Notes: generated by a model from the letters alone, not told the origin. Positions 7,807 through 17,030 are shown, counted from the first letter of the stretch. The stretch: 64,000 nucleotides of DNA from JALYXV01 sp963733505 (GCA_963733505.1 CAVTDW010000005.1:496001-560000); one strand, 5' to 3'. Made by a program: numbers and translations.

Positions 7807-8118
7807 TTACTCCGCTTCGTAGAGCTGGCGCTCCATCGCGTTGCGTTGCGCCCAAAGCTGCGAGCGACGTTTCCAGAACGGCGTCTTCCAGACCTTGAAC
7901 CCCCCGCGTTGCTCCGGATGGCGGGCCGGGGCCGGGCGGGGCGAGGTGTGGCGCCCGACGTCGTGGCACACGACCGGAAGCACCGCACTTTCGAGGGCAT
8001 CTTCGTCCCGGACCATGGTTTGCATCTGGATCCGGGCTGCATGCCTCACCTGCCGGGCGCTCATGCGCCTTCTGAGGGTGGCGTCGTCAAGAACGGCGTC
8101 GTCATGGGAACGGCTCAT
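7807..8118 (-). CDS. small hypothetical protein
   Basis: A 103-aa basic protein starting MSRSHDDAVLDDATLRRRM, with a helical N-terminal half. A C-terminal motif rich in Trp and Lys (FKVWKTPFWKRRSQLW) is followed by NAMERQLYEAE. A good Shine-Dalgarno (GGGAGGTAGGCGT) precedes the ATG, supporting a real gene. No signal peptide or membrane segment is seen. Family not recognised. Confidence 0.55.
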   Translation of the reverse strand: MSRSHDDAVLDDATLRRRMSARQVRHAARIQMQTMVRDEDALESAVLPVVCHDVGRHTSPRPAPARHPEQRGGFKVWKTPFWKRRSQLWAQRNAMERQLYEAE

Positions 8119-8198
8119 ACGCCTACCTCCCTATGTCAGCCTGCTTTGTCGCACTTACCATGTAACCACGCCGGACGGGCCCCTGCGTACCAATCGTG

Positions 8199-8735
8199 TT
8201 ACCGCTCTTTGAACAGCGAACCCCGGTAGTAGGCCAATTCGGCCACACTCTCTCGGATGTCGTCCATGGCACGGTGGCCGCCCGCCTTCTTCGGCGCGGC
8301 GGCGTAGGCGTCGGGATACCAGCGCCGGGCCAGTTCCTTCACGGTCGAAACGTCGACCGACCGGTAGTGGAGGTAGTTGTCGATCTCGGGCAGAAAAATG
8401 GCGAGGAACCGCCGGTCGGTCCCGATGGAATTGCCGCACAGTGGAACCGAGCGGGGGTGGGCGATGTGCTGGCGCAGGAATTCAAGGGTGGCCCGCCCCG
8501 CTTCCTCCACCGTCGTCGACGAGGCCTCGATCTCCGCCAGTAATCCCGATTTGGTGTGCATGTTGCGCACCACGTCGGCCATGGCGGCCAAGGCGCCAGG
8601 ATCGGCCGTGATCACCAGATCCGGCCCCTCGGCTAGGACGTTCAGGTCGTCGTCGGTGATCAAGGTGGCGATCTCGACAATGGTGTCGTGGGAGGGGTCG
8701 AGCCCAGTCATCTCGAGGTCCATCCACGCCAGCAT
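8199..8735 (-). CDS. orn: oligoribonuclease
   Basis: 3'-5' exoribonuclease that degrades di- to penta-ribonucleotides at the end of RNA turnover and of cyclic-di-GMP/pGpG pathways. The protein is 178 aa with the DEDDh exonuclease motifs: MDLEMTGLDP (Asp and Glu), LCGNSIGTDRRFL (Asp), and GGHRAMDDIRESV (His and Asp). YLHYRSVDVSTVKELARRWYP is characteristic of Orn. It diverges from dut across a 70-bp gap. Confidence 0.95.
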   Translation of the reverse strand: MLAWMDLEMTGLDPSHDTIVEIATLITDDDLNVLAEGPDLVITADPGALAAMADVVRNMHTKSGLLAEIEASSTTVEEAGRATLEFLRQHIAHPRSVPLCGNSIGTDRRFLAIFLPEIDNYLHYRSVDVSTVKELARRWYPDAYAAAPKKAGGHRAMDDIRESVAELAYYRGSLFKER

Positions 8736-8793
8736 CGTGTGACCTTATCCAGCATCGGAGATCAAGCATCGAGACGCTCCGCTGGCGGGCCGG

Positions 8794-8799
8794 TAGCGT
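8794..8799 (+). promoter_or_regulatory. -10 hexamer TAGCGT of a likely leaderless dut transcript
   Basis: TAGCGT lies 6 nt before the GTG start of dut at 8806, with no Shine-Dalgarno in the gap. The same TAnnnT-to-start arrangement occurs at 1107, 14380, 20642, 58795 and 61572. Transcription would begin at or next to the start codon. Confidence 0.5.
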
Positions 8800-8805
8800 G
8801 GCGCC

Positions 8806-9243
8806 GTGCTGGAGGTCGCGATCGTCCGCCTCGATGCGGACCTCCCCCTGCCGTCGTACGCCCGTCCCGGCGATGCCGGAGCTGACCTGATGGCTCGCAA
8901 CGACGTGGTGCTGGCCGCCCGTGGCGGCCGTGCCCTGGTCCCGACAGGGGTGGCGGTAGCGATCCCCGAGGGCTACGCCGGCTTGGTGCTCCCCCGCAGC
9001 GGCTTGGCCCTGCGCCACGGCGTGACGCTGCTCAACACGCCGGGGCTGATCGACTCGGGCTACCGCGACGAGCTGCGGGTTCTCATGGTCAACCTTGATC
9101 CGAACGACGACTACGAGGTTCGCCGGGGTGACCGCATTGCCCAGCTGGTGATCCAGCGGGTGGAGGCGGCGCATTTCGTACCGGCCGAGGAACTGAGCCT
9201 GTCGACCCGCGGTTCGGGCGGGTTCGGCCACACGGGGCGCTGA
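8806..9243 (+). CDS. dut: deoxyuridine 5'-triphosphate nucleotidohydrolase
   Basis: Trimeric dUTPase converting dUTP to dUMP and PPi, which limits uracil in DNA and supplies dTMP synthesis. The five dUTPase motifs are in order: RPGDAGADLMA, VLPRSGLALRHGV (catalytic Ser region), NTPGLIDSGYRDEL (catalytic Asp), RGDRIAQLVIQRV, and the P-loop-like C-terminal RGSGGFGHTGR. Length is 145 aa. It is followed after 3 bp by fpg, so the two probably form a DNA-maintenance operon. Confidence 0.96.
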   Translation: MLEVAIVRLDADLPLPSYARPGDAGADLMARNDVVLAARGGRALVPTGVAVAIPEGYAGLVLPRSGLALRHGVTLLNTPGLIDSGYRDELRVLMVNLDPNDDYEVRRGDRIAQLVIQRVEAAHFVPAEELSLSTRGSGGFGHTGR

Positions 9244-9246
9244 GTA

Positions 9247-10107
9247 TTGCCCGAACTCCCCGAGGTCGAGGCCCTGGCCCGCTTCGTCGCCCAGCGTGGC
9301 GGGGGCACGACGATCGTGCGCGCCGATCTGGCCACTTTTTCCGCCCTCAAAACCTTCGACCCACCGCTCGGGGCCGTAGTGGGGCGCACGATCACCGGCA
9401 CCCGCCGCTGGGGGAAGTATCTCGGGATCGACCTGGACGGGCTCTGGATGGTGATGCACCTGGCTCGTGGCGGCTGGCTGCATTGGCGCGAGGAGCTGCC
9501 CGCGGCACGGCCAAAATTGGGAAAAGGGCCTCTCGCCCTGCGGGTCGCCCTGGACAACGGCTCCGGGTTCGACGTGACGGAGCAGGGGACCGAGAAGCGC
9601 CTTGCGATCTGGATCGTGGTGTCGCCCGAGTCCGTGGAGGGGATCGAACGGCTGGGCCCCGACCCGCTGGCGCCGGGCTTCGATGTCGCCGCCCTGCGCG
9701 CCGTGTTGGCTGCCCGCCCCGGCCACCTGAAGAACGTGCTCACCGACCAGTCGGCGCTGGCCGGCGTGGGCAATGCCTATTCTGACGAGGCGCTGCACGT
9801 GGCCAAGCTGTCGCCGTACAAGCCGTCGGCAAAGCTGACCGACGCCGAGTTGGAGCGCCTGCATGCGGCGCTGGTGGGTGTGCTGTCCGAGGCGGCGGCC
9901 CGCAGCGCCGGTCTGCCCGCGTCGGGGCTCAAGTCGGACAAGAAGAGCAACATGCGGGTCCACGGGCGCGCCGGTCTGCCGTGCCCGGAGTGCGGCGACG
10001 ACATCCGGGAGGTGTCGTATGCGACCAAGTCCTTCCAGTACTGCCCCACCTGCCAGACCGGCGGCAAGCCGCTGGCCGACCGGAGGCTGTCGCGGTTGTT
10101 GAAGTAG
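9247..10107 (+). CDS. formamidopyrimidine-DNA glycosylase (Fpg/Nei family)
   Basis: Base-excision repair glycosylase/AP lyase. Translation starts at TTG, giving MPELPEVEALARFV; after Met removal Pro1 is the Schiff-base nucleophile and Glu2 the catalytic acid. The helix-two-turn-helix region includes HLKNVLTDQSALAGVGNAYSDE. The C-terminal zinc finger is C-x2-C-x16-C-x2-C (CPECG to YCPTCQ). The usual strand after the finger is GGKPLADRR, as in actinobacterial Nei/Fpg2-like proteins, so substrate preference may differ from MutM. The protein has 286 aa. Confidence 0.9.
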   Translation: MPELPEVEALARFVAQRGGGTTIVRADLATFSALKTFDPPLGAVVGRTITGTRRWGKYLGIDLDGLWMVMHLARGGWLHWREELPAARPKLGKGPLALRVALDNGSGFDVTEQGTEKRLAIWIVVSPESVEGIERLGPDPLAPGFDVAALRAVLAARPGHLKNVLTDQSALAGVGNAYSDEALHVAKLSPYKPSAKLTDAELERLHAALVGVLSEAAARSAGLPASGLKSDKKSNMRVHGRAGLPCPECGDDIREVSYATKSFQYCPTCQTGGKPLADRRLSRLLK

Positions 10108-10143
10108 CCCGACGGGAGCGTCCTGCTAGTCTGAGATCCCGCT

Positions 10144-10216
10144 GCGGACGTGGCTCAGTTGGTAGAGCACAACCTTGCCAAGGTTGGGGTCGCGGGTTCG
10201 AATCCCGTCGTCCGCT
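10144..10216 (+). tRNA. tRNA-Gly(GCC)
   Basis: A cloverleaf with acceptor GCGGACG (10144-10150) paired to CGTCCGC (10209-10215), a D-arm around GGTAGAGC, anticodon stem CAACC/GGTTG with loop TTGCCAA (anticodon GCC), and T-loop GGTTCGAATCC. CCA follows at 10217-10219, so the 3' end is encoded. A TAGTCT hexamer lies 14 nt upstream. Confidence 0.95.
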
Positions 10217-10233
10217 CCAGGTAAAGGTGCGCT

Positions 10234-10256
10234 CAGGGGGCCTTTGTGGCCCCCTG
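10234..10256 (+). terminator. strong hairpin after tRNA-Gly
   Basis: CAGGGGGCC and GGCCCCCTG form a perfect 9-bp stem with a TTTGT loop, 15 bp beyond the encoded CCA. It is a likely intrinsic terminator for the tRNA, although no T-tract follows. The 10260-10378 stretch after it holds no gene I can support. Confidence 0.65.
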
Positions 10257-10378
10257 ATTCGCGCTCCGGAGGGTCGAAATTTGGCCCATGACCGCCGGGA
10301 GTTTTGGCCTCGAGACCGTCCGCGAGGGCTTGACAAGCCGGTCGTCAACGGTGCCCGAGATCTACAAACGAGAAGGTG

Positions 10379-11575
10379 TCATACCGTCCGGAGTGCTTCG
10401 GTGGGGGCGAGCCGAGCGGCGCGGAGTGCGGGCAGAAGTCCGGCGATGGCGCCGATGGCGAGGGCGGCGAGGAACCCGCCGGTCCACGCGATGGTCGGGA
10501 CCGTGGTCGCCCAGTGTTTGGTCGACGAGTAGATGGCGGTGGCGGCGACGCCCGCCCCGACGCCGGCGGCGCCACCGAAGATTGCGAGCAGGATCGCTTC
10601 GGCGAGGAACTGGGTACGGATCTGTCCTCGGGTGGCGCCCAGCGCCCGGCGCAGGCCGATCTCGGAGCGGCGCTCGAGAACGCCGATGAGCATGATGTTG
10701 GCGACCCCGACCGCGCCGACGAGCAGGCTGATGGCTCCCAGTCCGAGGAACAGACTGTTGAGCGCGCCTTTCGCCTTGGCCCGGGCGACGAGCGCCGCGG
10801 ACGGTTGGCTGACATTGACCTGGCTCGGGTCGTCGGGGTTGGCGGTCGCGGCGAGGACGCCGTGCACGGCGGTCACCTGGTCGGTGGGGGCCCGCACATA
10901 GATGGTCGACGGGTGCCCGTCGAAGCTCAGATAGTGCTGGCCGGCGGGGAAGCCGATCAGGATGGAGCTGTCGATCTCGGGGGTCAGCACCGCGGGGGTC
11001 AAAATCCCGGCGACGTAGAACCAGCGCCCCCCGACCCAGATGCGCTCGCCGGGAAAGACGCGGTCGATGCCGAGGCGTTGCGCGGCGGCTGCCCCGAGGA
11101 CGGCGACCGGTTGCTTGGCCGTGGCGGCGTTGAGCCAGCTGCCCTGGGCCACCGTGGTGCCGACCGCGGCCGGCAGGCCGAGGCTGGCGGCCTGCACGCT
11201 GAGCGCGTTCGTGTGGATCGCCGGGATGTAGGGGCTGCGATACGCATTGGCAGTGACCGTGCCGGTGGATTCGACCTCGGTGACCGGGGCGATCCGGGCG
11301 ATCATCGCCGGCGCCGTGGTCGGCAGTTCCGCGGTCTTGCCGAACAGCGTCTGACCGTTGGTGACGGTGAGCAGGTTGGTGCCGAGCCGGTCGATCTCGG
11401 CCAGCAGGCCGGCCTGCGACGATGCCGAAAGCCCGAGCACGGCGACGATGGCGGCGACGCCGATGGCGATGCCCAACGCCGAGAGGCAGGCGCGCATCCG
11501 CCGCGTGCGCATTCCGACGCTCGCGACCCGAGCCACGTCCGCCGGTCGGAGGCGGGCAGGAACGAGCGTGTTCAC
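10379..11575 (-). CDS. ABC transporter permease, MacB/FtsX family
   Basis: Inner-membrane permease of 398 aa. The N-terminal membrane helix (ALGIAIGVAAIVAVLGLSASSQ) is followed by a large extracellular MacB-type domain. Three C-terminal helices surround GVANIMLIGVLERRSEIGLRRALGATRGQI, the FtsX/MacB hallmark, and the C-terminus is RLAPTEALRTV. It likely works with the adjacent ATPase and fusion protein to export a peptide, lipoprotein or antibiotic. Its start overlaps the ATPase stop by 4 bp, so the genes are co-translated. It is the last gene of the locus. Confidence 0.88.
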   Translation of the reverse strand: MNTLVPARLRPADVARVASVGMRTRRMRACLSALGIAIGVAAIVAVLGLSASSQAGLLAEIDRLGTNLLTVTNGQTLFGKTAELPTTAPAMIARIAPVTEVESTGTVTANAYRSPYIPAIHTNALSVQAASLGLPAAVGTTVAQGSWLNAATAKQPVAVLGAAAAQRLGIDRVFPGERIWVGGRWFYVAGILTPAVLTPEIDSSILIGFPAGQHYLSFDGHPSTIYVRAPTDQVTAVHGVLAATANPDDPSQVNVSQPSAALVARAKAKGALNSLFLGLGAISLLVGAVGVANIMLIGVLERRSEIGLRRALGATRGQIRTQFLAEAILLAIFGGAAGVGAGVAATAIYSSTKHWATTVPTIAWTGGFLAALAIGAIAGLLPALRAARLAPTEALRTV

Positions 11576-12313
11576 CGGACACCCTCGTCGGCGAGGTGTG
11601 CGGATGAGTCCGGCAGCCCGGTACCCCTGCCCCCGGTGTCGTTGACGATGTGTCCGTCGAGGATCTCGACCCGCCGCGGGAAGTGGGAGGCCAGTTCCCG
11701 GTCGTGGGTGATGACGATGATGGTCGCGCCCTGGGCGTTGAGCTCTTGCAGCATGGCCAAGATGGCGGTGCCCGAGGCGCTGTCGAGATTGCCGGTCGGT
11801 TCGTCGGCGAGGACGATGGCCGGGCGGCCGACGAGGGCGCGGGCGATCGCCACCCGTTGGCGCTCGCCGCCGGACAGCTTGGTCGGGCGGTGATCGGCCC
11901 GGTGGGCGAGGCCGACCCGGCCGAGCGCGTCAACGAGCGAGCCGCAGCCGTTCCTTGAGCGAGACGCCCGCGTACAGGAGCCCGTCGGCGACGTTGTCGA
12001 CCGCCGTCTGATGCTCCGACAGGAAGAACTGCTGGAACACGAACCCGATACGGGTCGCCCGCAGAGCGGACAGTTCACGGTCGCTCAACCCGGCGATGTC
12101 GATGCCGGTCACCCGTACCGTCCCGGCGCTCGGCCGGTCGAGGGTGCCCATCAGGTGCAGCAAGGTCGACTTCCCGGACCCGGACGGCCCGACGATGGCG
12201 ACCAGGTCGCCTTCGAGGACGGTCAGGCTCACCCCGTGGAGAACCTCCAGCGGGGGATCCCCCGGGTAGGCCTTGACCACCTGGTCGAGCTCGAGAACCG
12301 GGAGCCGCGTCAC
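11572..12313 (-). CDS. ABC transporter ATP-binding protein (MacB/LolD type), frameshifted
   Basis: ATPase partner of the permease. The first frame, from GTG at 12313, gives LELDQVVKAYPGDPPLEVLHGVSL, the Walker A GPSGSGKSTLLH and the Q-loop FVFQQFFLSEHQTA, then stops after SLKERLRLAR. The next frame continues DALGRVGLAHRADHRPTKLSGGERQRVAIARAL with signature, Walker B (IVLADEPTGNLD) and H-loop (VITHDREL). The junction is near 11945 and amounts to one surplus base. Every catalytic motif is intact across the two frames, so the gene is probably functional in the organism. Confidence 0.82.
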
Positions 12314-13620
12314 GCCGCGGCCACGACGTTCTGGCCGGCCGAGAGCCCCGATCCGCTCACCTCGACGAGACCCGACTGACTGTCGAAGATCCCGGTCGTC
12401 ACTCCGACGAGGCGGTGCGAGCCGTTCGGGTCGACGACTTCGACGGCGTCGCCGCCGCCGGCCAAGGCCAGGAGCGCGGTCGTGGGCACGGCCAGCACCT
12501 GGTGGGCGGATCGATTGATGATGCTGACTGAGACCGGCGCCTTGTCCAGCGAACCGCTCGGCGACGGCGTGCTCCAGTGCGATCGTCACGTTCACCGTCG
12601 CGCTGGAGTTGTCGCTCGACGCGGTGGCGACCTGGCCGACCGCCGTGACCGTCCCCGAGGCGGCGGTGCCATCGGGGAGGGTGACCCGCACCGCGTCGCC
12701 GGTCTTGACGAGGTAGGTCTGGCCGACCGACAGGGCGACGTTCACGATCGGGTTGGTGGAGGTCACGTCCAGCACCGCGGCGCCGCCCGCCACGGTGGCA
12801 CCGGCTAGCGGGTGGACGGCGGTCACTCGGATCTCGGTCGGGCTCGAACACGACCGCTCCCTGCGCCAAAGCGCCCGTCTGCGCGAGGCCGAGCGACGCT
12901 TGCAAGTGCACGATCGCCGTCGCGGTCGCCGACGTGAAGGCGTCGGACTCACTCAAGGCGGCGCCCATCGCCGAGGGCGATCAGGGCGTGATTCAATGCG
13001 GCGACATCGGCACCGGGCGACATGCCGGCTGCGAACGCCCGCCAGGGCGTCATCGAGCCGACCAGCAGAGGCACCGCTTTGCCGTCGATCGACCACAGCG
13101 ATTGGCCCGGGGCGATGACCTGCCCGACCGTGGGCAGGGCGGTGTACTTCGAGGTCTGGTCGTACGCCGCCACCGCCGCCTGGTCGGCGGTCAGGGCCGC
13201 CTGGGCGTTGGCTAACGCGGAGGCATCGCTCGCCAGCTGCGCCTGCGCGTGCGCCTGCGCCTGAGAGCCCGCCTGCGCGGCCTGGCGATCGGCGGCGAGA
13301 GTTTGCGCCGCCGCGGCGACGGCCTGCTGGTCCTTGGTCAATGTGGACGCCGCCACGCCGGCCGGCTCCACCACCGAGGACGGGCCGGCGAACCCGACGG
13401 TGCCGTTGACCGGCGTTGTCTCGGCCAAATCGGTCGTCACCACCGACACGGTCGTCGCCGACCGGGCCGCGGCTTGCGGGTTGGGGGACCCGCCGCCGAG
13501 CTGTGTGACGGCGACGGCGGTGGCGCCGATCGCCACCATGCGCCGCCGACGACGACGATCAGCCGTCGCCGCGACCGGCGTGACGGCACCTTTTCGGCGA
13601 GCGCGGTCATCGGTCGACAA
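12310..13620 (-). pseudogene. periplasmic adaptor (HlyD/MacA-like) with peptidoglycan-binding domain, three frameshifts
   Basis: The protein can be followed through four frames. Residues from 13620 show a basic N-terminus, one membrane anchor and an Ala/Gln-rich coiled coil, then ALPTVGQVIAPGQSLWSIDGKAV and a PGD-binding repeat (GADVAALNHALIALG). The next frame (about 12965) gives SESDAFTSATATAIVHLQAS. The third (about 12850-12540) gives VHPLAGATVAGGAAVLDVTS and TYLVKTGDAVRVTLPDG. The last (12498-12310) ends SGLSAGQNVVAAA. The order is that of actinobacterial adaptors of MacAB-like exporters. All three shifts equal one surplus base, so assembly error is likelier than decay. Confidence 0.72.
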
Positions 13621-13644
13621 ACTCCAGGACGTCGTGCCGGCCGG

Positions 13645-14304
13645 TCACCCGCCAATGCCGCCAGTGGAAGGCATTTGCGACTTGCAGGCATCCATCGCCG
13701 ACTGCAGTTGCGGCGAGCTCGACCCGCCTGCGCCGGAAATCGCGACCGCGCCGCCGCCCGGAAAGGTGGGGTCGGCGAAGTTCGGCACCCCGTGGGCGCG
13801 GATGCACTTGGCCCAGGTCAGCCACGCCTGCTCCTGGGCGGGCGAGAGCTGCTGGCCGCCGGTCCACCACTCTGGCGCCAGCGACTTGCACGCCTGTCCC
13901 GCCCCTTGGAACCCAGCCGACTGCGGGTTGACTCCGGTGGTCCTGAACCCGTAGCTACCGCTCGGAGTCGCGACCGGATCCGGCCAGTTCGGCACACCGT
14001 GGCTTCGCATGCATCGCGCGTAAGCCAGGCCCTCAGCCAGCGGTGTGTCGCCTCCCGACGAAGATGCGCCGGCGTGCGAAGGGGTCGTCGTCGCGCCCGT
14101 CCCGAGGCTGGCGACCGTCGGAGGCTTCGAGCCGTTTGCGCAGGCCGCTACCGTCACGACCAAGCCGATGGCCACGGATGGCCACAGCTGAGATGCACGA
14201 CTGGTGACCGTGGCCTCCGACGATCTCGGCGATGACCACCGCCGCAGCAGTGAGGATCGACGATCGTGTTCGGCTGCTACGTCTGCTGGTTCGCTGTAGG
14301 TCAC
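13645..14304 (-). CDS. putative lipoprotein with two Cys-Met-Arg/His-Gly-Val-Pro repeats
   Basis: A 219-aa protein from GTG at 14304. A hydrophobic segment (PSVAIGLVVTV) leads to lipobox-like VAAC near residue 55, so the true start may be further in. The mature part has two copies of one small domain: AYARCMRSHGVPNWPDP and WAKCIRAHGVPNFADP, each followed by a conserved ACKS/DACKS Cys. Such proteins are common next to adaptor/MacAB loci in actinobacteria, but their role is unknown. It ends 24 bp before the adaptor gene, consistent with one operon, and is divergent from the response regulator at 14395. Confidence 0.72.
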   Translation of the reverse strand: MTYSEPADVAAEHDRRSSLLRRWSSPRSSEATVTSRASQLWPSVAIGLVVTVAACANGSKPPTVASLGTGATTTPSHAGASSSGGDTPLAEGLAYARCMRSHGVPNWPDPVATPSGSYGFRTTGVNPQSAGFQGAGQACKSLAPEWWTGGQQLSPAQEQAWLTWAKCIRAHGVPNFADPTFPGGGAVAISGAGGSSSPQLQSAMDACKSQMPSTGGIGG

Positions 14305-14394
14305 GCCCCCAAGTCAAGACAGCGTGATGTTGCCAGCACGTATGCGGTTTTCGATACGCCGACGATATGCACCGGCTCGTAGCATCGCGAGAGT

Positions 14395-15090
14395 GTGCGT
14401 GTGCTGATCGTCGAGGACGAGCCCTACATGGCAGAAGCCATCCGCGATGGCCTTCGCCTGGAAGCGATCGCCGCCGATATCGCCGGTGACGGTGACATCG
14501 CTCTGGCACTGCTGAGCGTCAACGACTACGACATCGCCGTCCTCGACCGCGACATCCCCGGCCCCTCCGGCGACGAGATCGCCAAATGCATCGTCGCCTC
14601 CGGCAGCGGCATGCCGATCCTCATGCTCACCGCTGCCGACCGGCTCGACGACAAGGCCTCCGGGTTCGGACTCGGCGCCGACGACTACCTCACGAAGCCG
14701 TTCGCACTCCAAGAACTCGTGCTCCGTCTCCGAGCACTCGACCGCCGGCGCGCCAACAACAGGCCGCCCATGCGGGAGATCGCAGGCCTGCGGCTGGATC
14801 CGTTCCGCCGCGAGGTCTACCGCGACGGCCGCTACGTCGCGCTCACCCGGAAGCAGTTCGCGGTGCTCGAAGTCCTCGTCGCGGCCGATGGCGGCGTCGT
14901 CAGCGCCGAAGAGCTCCTAGAGCGAGCATGGGATGAAAACGCAAACCCCTTCACCAACGCCGTGCGCATCACCGTCTCGGCACTGCGCAAGCGGCTAGGG
15001 GAACCCGGGATCATCGCCACCGTGGCCGGCGTCGGGTACCGCATCGACACAGCACAGCGCACGGGACGTGAGGGAGGAGAGCGTGGATAG
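14395..15090 (+). CDS. OmpR/PhoB-family response regulator
   Basis: DNA-binding regulator of 231 aa. The receiver has the acidic pair VEDEP, the phosphoacceptor Asp in IAVLDRDIPG (residue about 51), Thr in MLTAAD and the switch Lys in DDYLTKPFA. The winged helix (about residues 125-225) includes LTRKQFAVLEVLV and RITVSALRKRLG. The GTG start follows TAGCAT by 9 nt. It overlaps the kinase gene by 8 bp and diverges from the export locus, which it probably controls. Confidence 0.92.
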   Translation: MRVLIVEDEPYMAEAIRDGLRLEAIAADIAGDGDIALALLSVNDYDIAVLDRDIPGPSGDEIAKCIVASGSGMPILMLTAADRLDDKASGFGLGADDYLTKPFALQELVLRLRALDRRRANNRPPMREIAGLRLDPFRREVYRDGRYVALTRKQFAVLEVLVAADGGVVSAEELLERAWDENANPFTNAVRITVSALRKRLGEPGIIATVAGVGYRIDTAQRTGREGGERG

Positions 15091-16267
15091 GTCCCCTGGT
15101 TTGAGTGTTCGCCTCAAACTCACCCTTAGCTACGCCGCCTTCCTCATGCTCGCAGGCGCCATGCTCCTCGGTGCCGTGTGGGTGTTCCTCCTGCGATACG
15201 TCCCCGATCGTGCGCTCCTCGTGAACGCCGGCACCGACACGCATGGTGTTTTTCCCATCCGCTCCAGCCTCTTGCACGTTTTCGCTCCGAAGGCAGCCGC
15301 AGTGTTGGTACTCCTGCTGGTGGTCGGTCTCCTGGGCGGATGGCTGCTCGCGGGTCGGATGCTCGCGCCCCTCACCCGGATCTCAGACGCCACTCGCATG
15401 GCCACAACCGGATCGCTCTCCCACCGAATCCGGCTACCGGGCCGCGACGATGAGTTCCGCGAACTCGCCGACGCCTTCGACACCATGCTCGCCCGACTCG
15501 AGGCACACAGCGCCGAACAGCAGAGATTCGCAGCCAACGCCTCCCACGAACTGCGCACCCCGCTGGCGATCACCCAGGCACTTCTCGACGTGGCCCGCAA
15601 CGATCCGAACCACGACACTGGCGAACTCGTCGACCGCCTCCACGCCGTCAACACCCGAGCGATCGACCTCACAGAAGCATTGCTCCTGCTCAGCCGCGCC
15701 GACCAGCAGTCCTTCACCGCAGAACCCGTCGACCTGTCCCTCATAGCCGAAGAAGCCATTGAAACGCTTCTCCCCTTCGCAGAAAAACATGGCGTCACCA
15801 TCGAAACCTCCGGCGACATGACCCCCACCAGCGGCTCACGCGCGCTCCTGCTGCAGTTGACGACGAACCTCGTGCACAACGCGATCGTCCACAACCTGCC
15901 TGAACAGGGCACCGTGTGGGTCACGACCAGCCTCCACCCCAAAACCGTGGTGCTTGCTGTCGAGAACACCGGCGAAAAGCTCACCCCGCAGTTGGCTTCC
16001 ATGCTTGTCGAGCCGTTTCAGCGCGGCACCGAACGCATACACACCGATCACGCCGGTGTCGGCCTCGGCCTGGCAATCGTCAAACGCATCACCCAGGCAC
16101 ACGACGGATCGCTCACCCTCACCCCTCGGGCCTCGGGCGGGCTCTGCGTCAGGGTGCAACTACCGGTCGCGTCCCGGATGCTGGTAGATGACGATCAAAG
16201 GAACAGCCGCACGGCTCATGGAGCCGCGCCGCCTCACTCACCTGCGTCGCGGTCAGCGGTCAGCTGA
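15083..16267 (+). CDS. sensor histidine kinase
   Basis: Membrane kinase partner of the response regulator. Helix 1 (YAAFLMLAGAMLLGAVWVFLL) and helix 2 (AAAVLVLLLVVGLLGGWLLAG) bracket a short sensor loop of about 35 residues. HAMP, HisKA (NASHELRTPLAITQA, His phospho-site) and HATPase with N-box HNAIVHN and GVGLGLAIVKRI follow. The start is GTG at 15083, preceded by GGGAGGAGAG. The short extracellular loop resembles intramembrane-sensing kinases paired with antibiotic exporters, which fits the neighbouring MacAB-like locus. The last 35 residues lie beyond the ATPase domain and are unstructured. 16268-16506 holds nothing I can support. Confidence 0.9.
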   Translation: MDRSPGLSVRLKLTLSYAAFLMLAGAMLLGAVWVFLLRYVPDRALLVNAGTDTHGVFPIRSSLLHVFAPKAAAVLVLLLVVGLLGGWLLAGRMLAPLTRISDATRMATTGSLSHRIRLPGRDDEFRELADAFDTMLARLEAHSAEQQRFAANASHELRTPLAITQALLDVARNDPNHDTGELVDRLHAVNTRAIDLTEALLLLSRADQQSFTAEPVDLSLIAEEAIETLLPFAEKHGVTIETSGDMTPTSGSRALLLQLTTNLVHNAIVHNLPEQGTVWVTTSLHPKTVVLAVENTGEKLTPQLASMLVEPFQRGTERIHTDHAGVGLGLAIVKRITQAHDGSLTLTPRASGGLCVRVQLPVASRMLVDDDQRNSRTAHGAAPPHSPASRSAVS

Positions 16268-16506
16268 CCTCAAACTGCCTCCTACCTTCTCCCTCGCCTG
16301 CAGAGCGATGCCGGCAATCTCCGCGCCTTCAGGCAACTTCCGCGCGTTGTCGTTGAATATCCCCGCTAAAGCGCAGAGAATGCCCGAGCGCGCGGAGGTT
16401 CACACGCCGAGGCTCGTCACCAAGTGGTGCATCGACGCTCATCTGACTAGAACGTCCGTGCTGGCGAGACGGTTCGAGCCGCCGCGGCGGGCAGCGGGCC
16501 CGATTG

Positions 16507-16863
16507 TCAATCGGTCCGAAGCCAAGCCACGGGTTGGTTCGTCCTCACTCGCTCACCCGGTAGGGCCAACATGGCCATCAATCGGCCGGCGAAGAGCGAA
16601 GGAACGTCGCGTCGGCTGACCCGGCCGACGATCGTCCCGACCTCGATTCTTGCGCCGGCCGCGACAGCGGCAGGGGTCGGCTCAAATACCCCGGCGCAGG
16701 GGCTTATCACTACCCGTTCACAAACGTGGAGCTGCTCGCCGTGATCGTCATGGGCGTCCGGCGCGACATCGGCGGCGTCTACGTCCGGTCGAACCGTCGC
16801 CGCGCGCTGATGGCCCTGGCCGCGGAGTGCCGAGCAGAACATGGTTACCACCGCGTCGGCCAT
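16507..16863 (-). CDS. biotinyl/lipoyl-carrier-like small protein
   Basis: The last 70 residues form a barrel-sandwich hybrid pattern: VVISPCAGVFEPTPA, GARIEVGTIVGRVSRRD, then PSLFAGRLMAMLALPGERV and NQPVAWLR. It resembles the biotin-carrier fold but lacks the biotinylated Lys (MKM is replaced by AML-type residues). It may therefore be a structural or regulatory homologue. The N-terminal 45 residues look non-coding and the start is uncertain (ATG at 16863 or 16920). No neighbours suggest a role. Confidence 0.4.
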   Translation of the reverse strand: MADAVVTMFCSALRGQGHQRAATVRPDVDAADVAPDAHDDHGEQLHVCERVVISPCAGVFEPTPAAVAAGARIEVGTIVGRVSRRDVPSLFAGRLMAMLALPGERVRTNQPVAWLRTD

Positions 16864-17030
16864 TTCGCCCCCATTTCTCCCTGACCCCTGGGTTGCGATG
16901 CTGGTGCGCATCTCCGACATTCATCGACTCGACCTGGCCTAAGGGCTGCCGAAATCTTGGATAAAGGCTTGCTCCATCTGGCTCGGAGCTGGTCAGCTCG
17001 GATGACATGGCCGGCTGGCCATTCACCACC

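Noticed and set aside
11572..12313. Programmed ribosomal frameshifting in the ABC ATPase and other broken genes
   Set aside because: No slippery heptamer with downstream pseudoknot was evident, and the same +1 shift affects many unrelated genes, which fits sequence error better.
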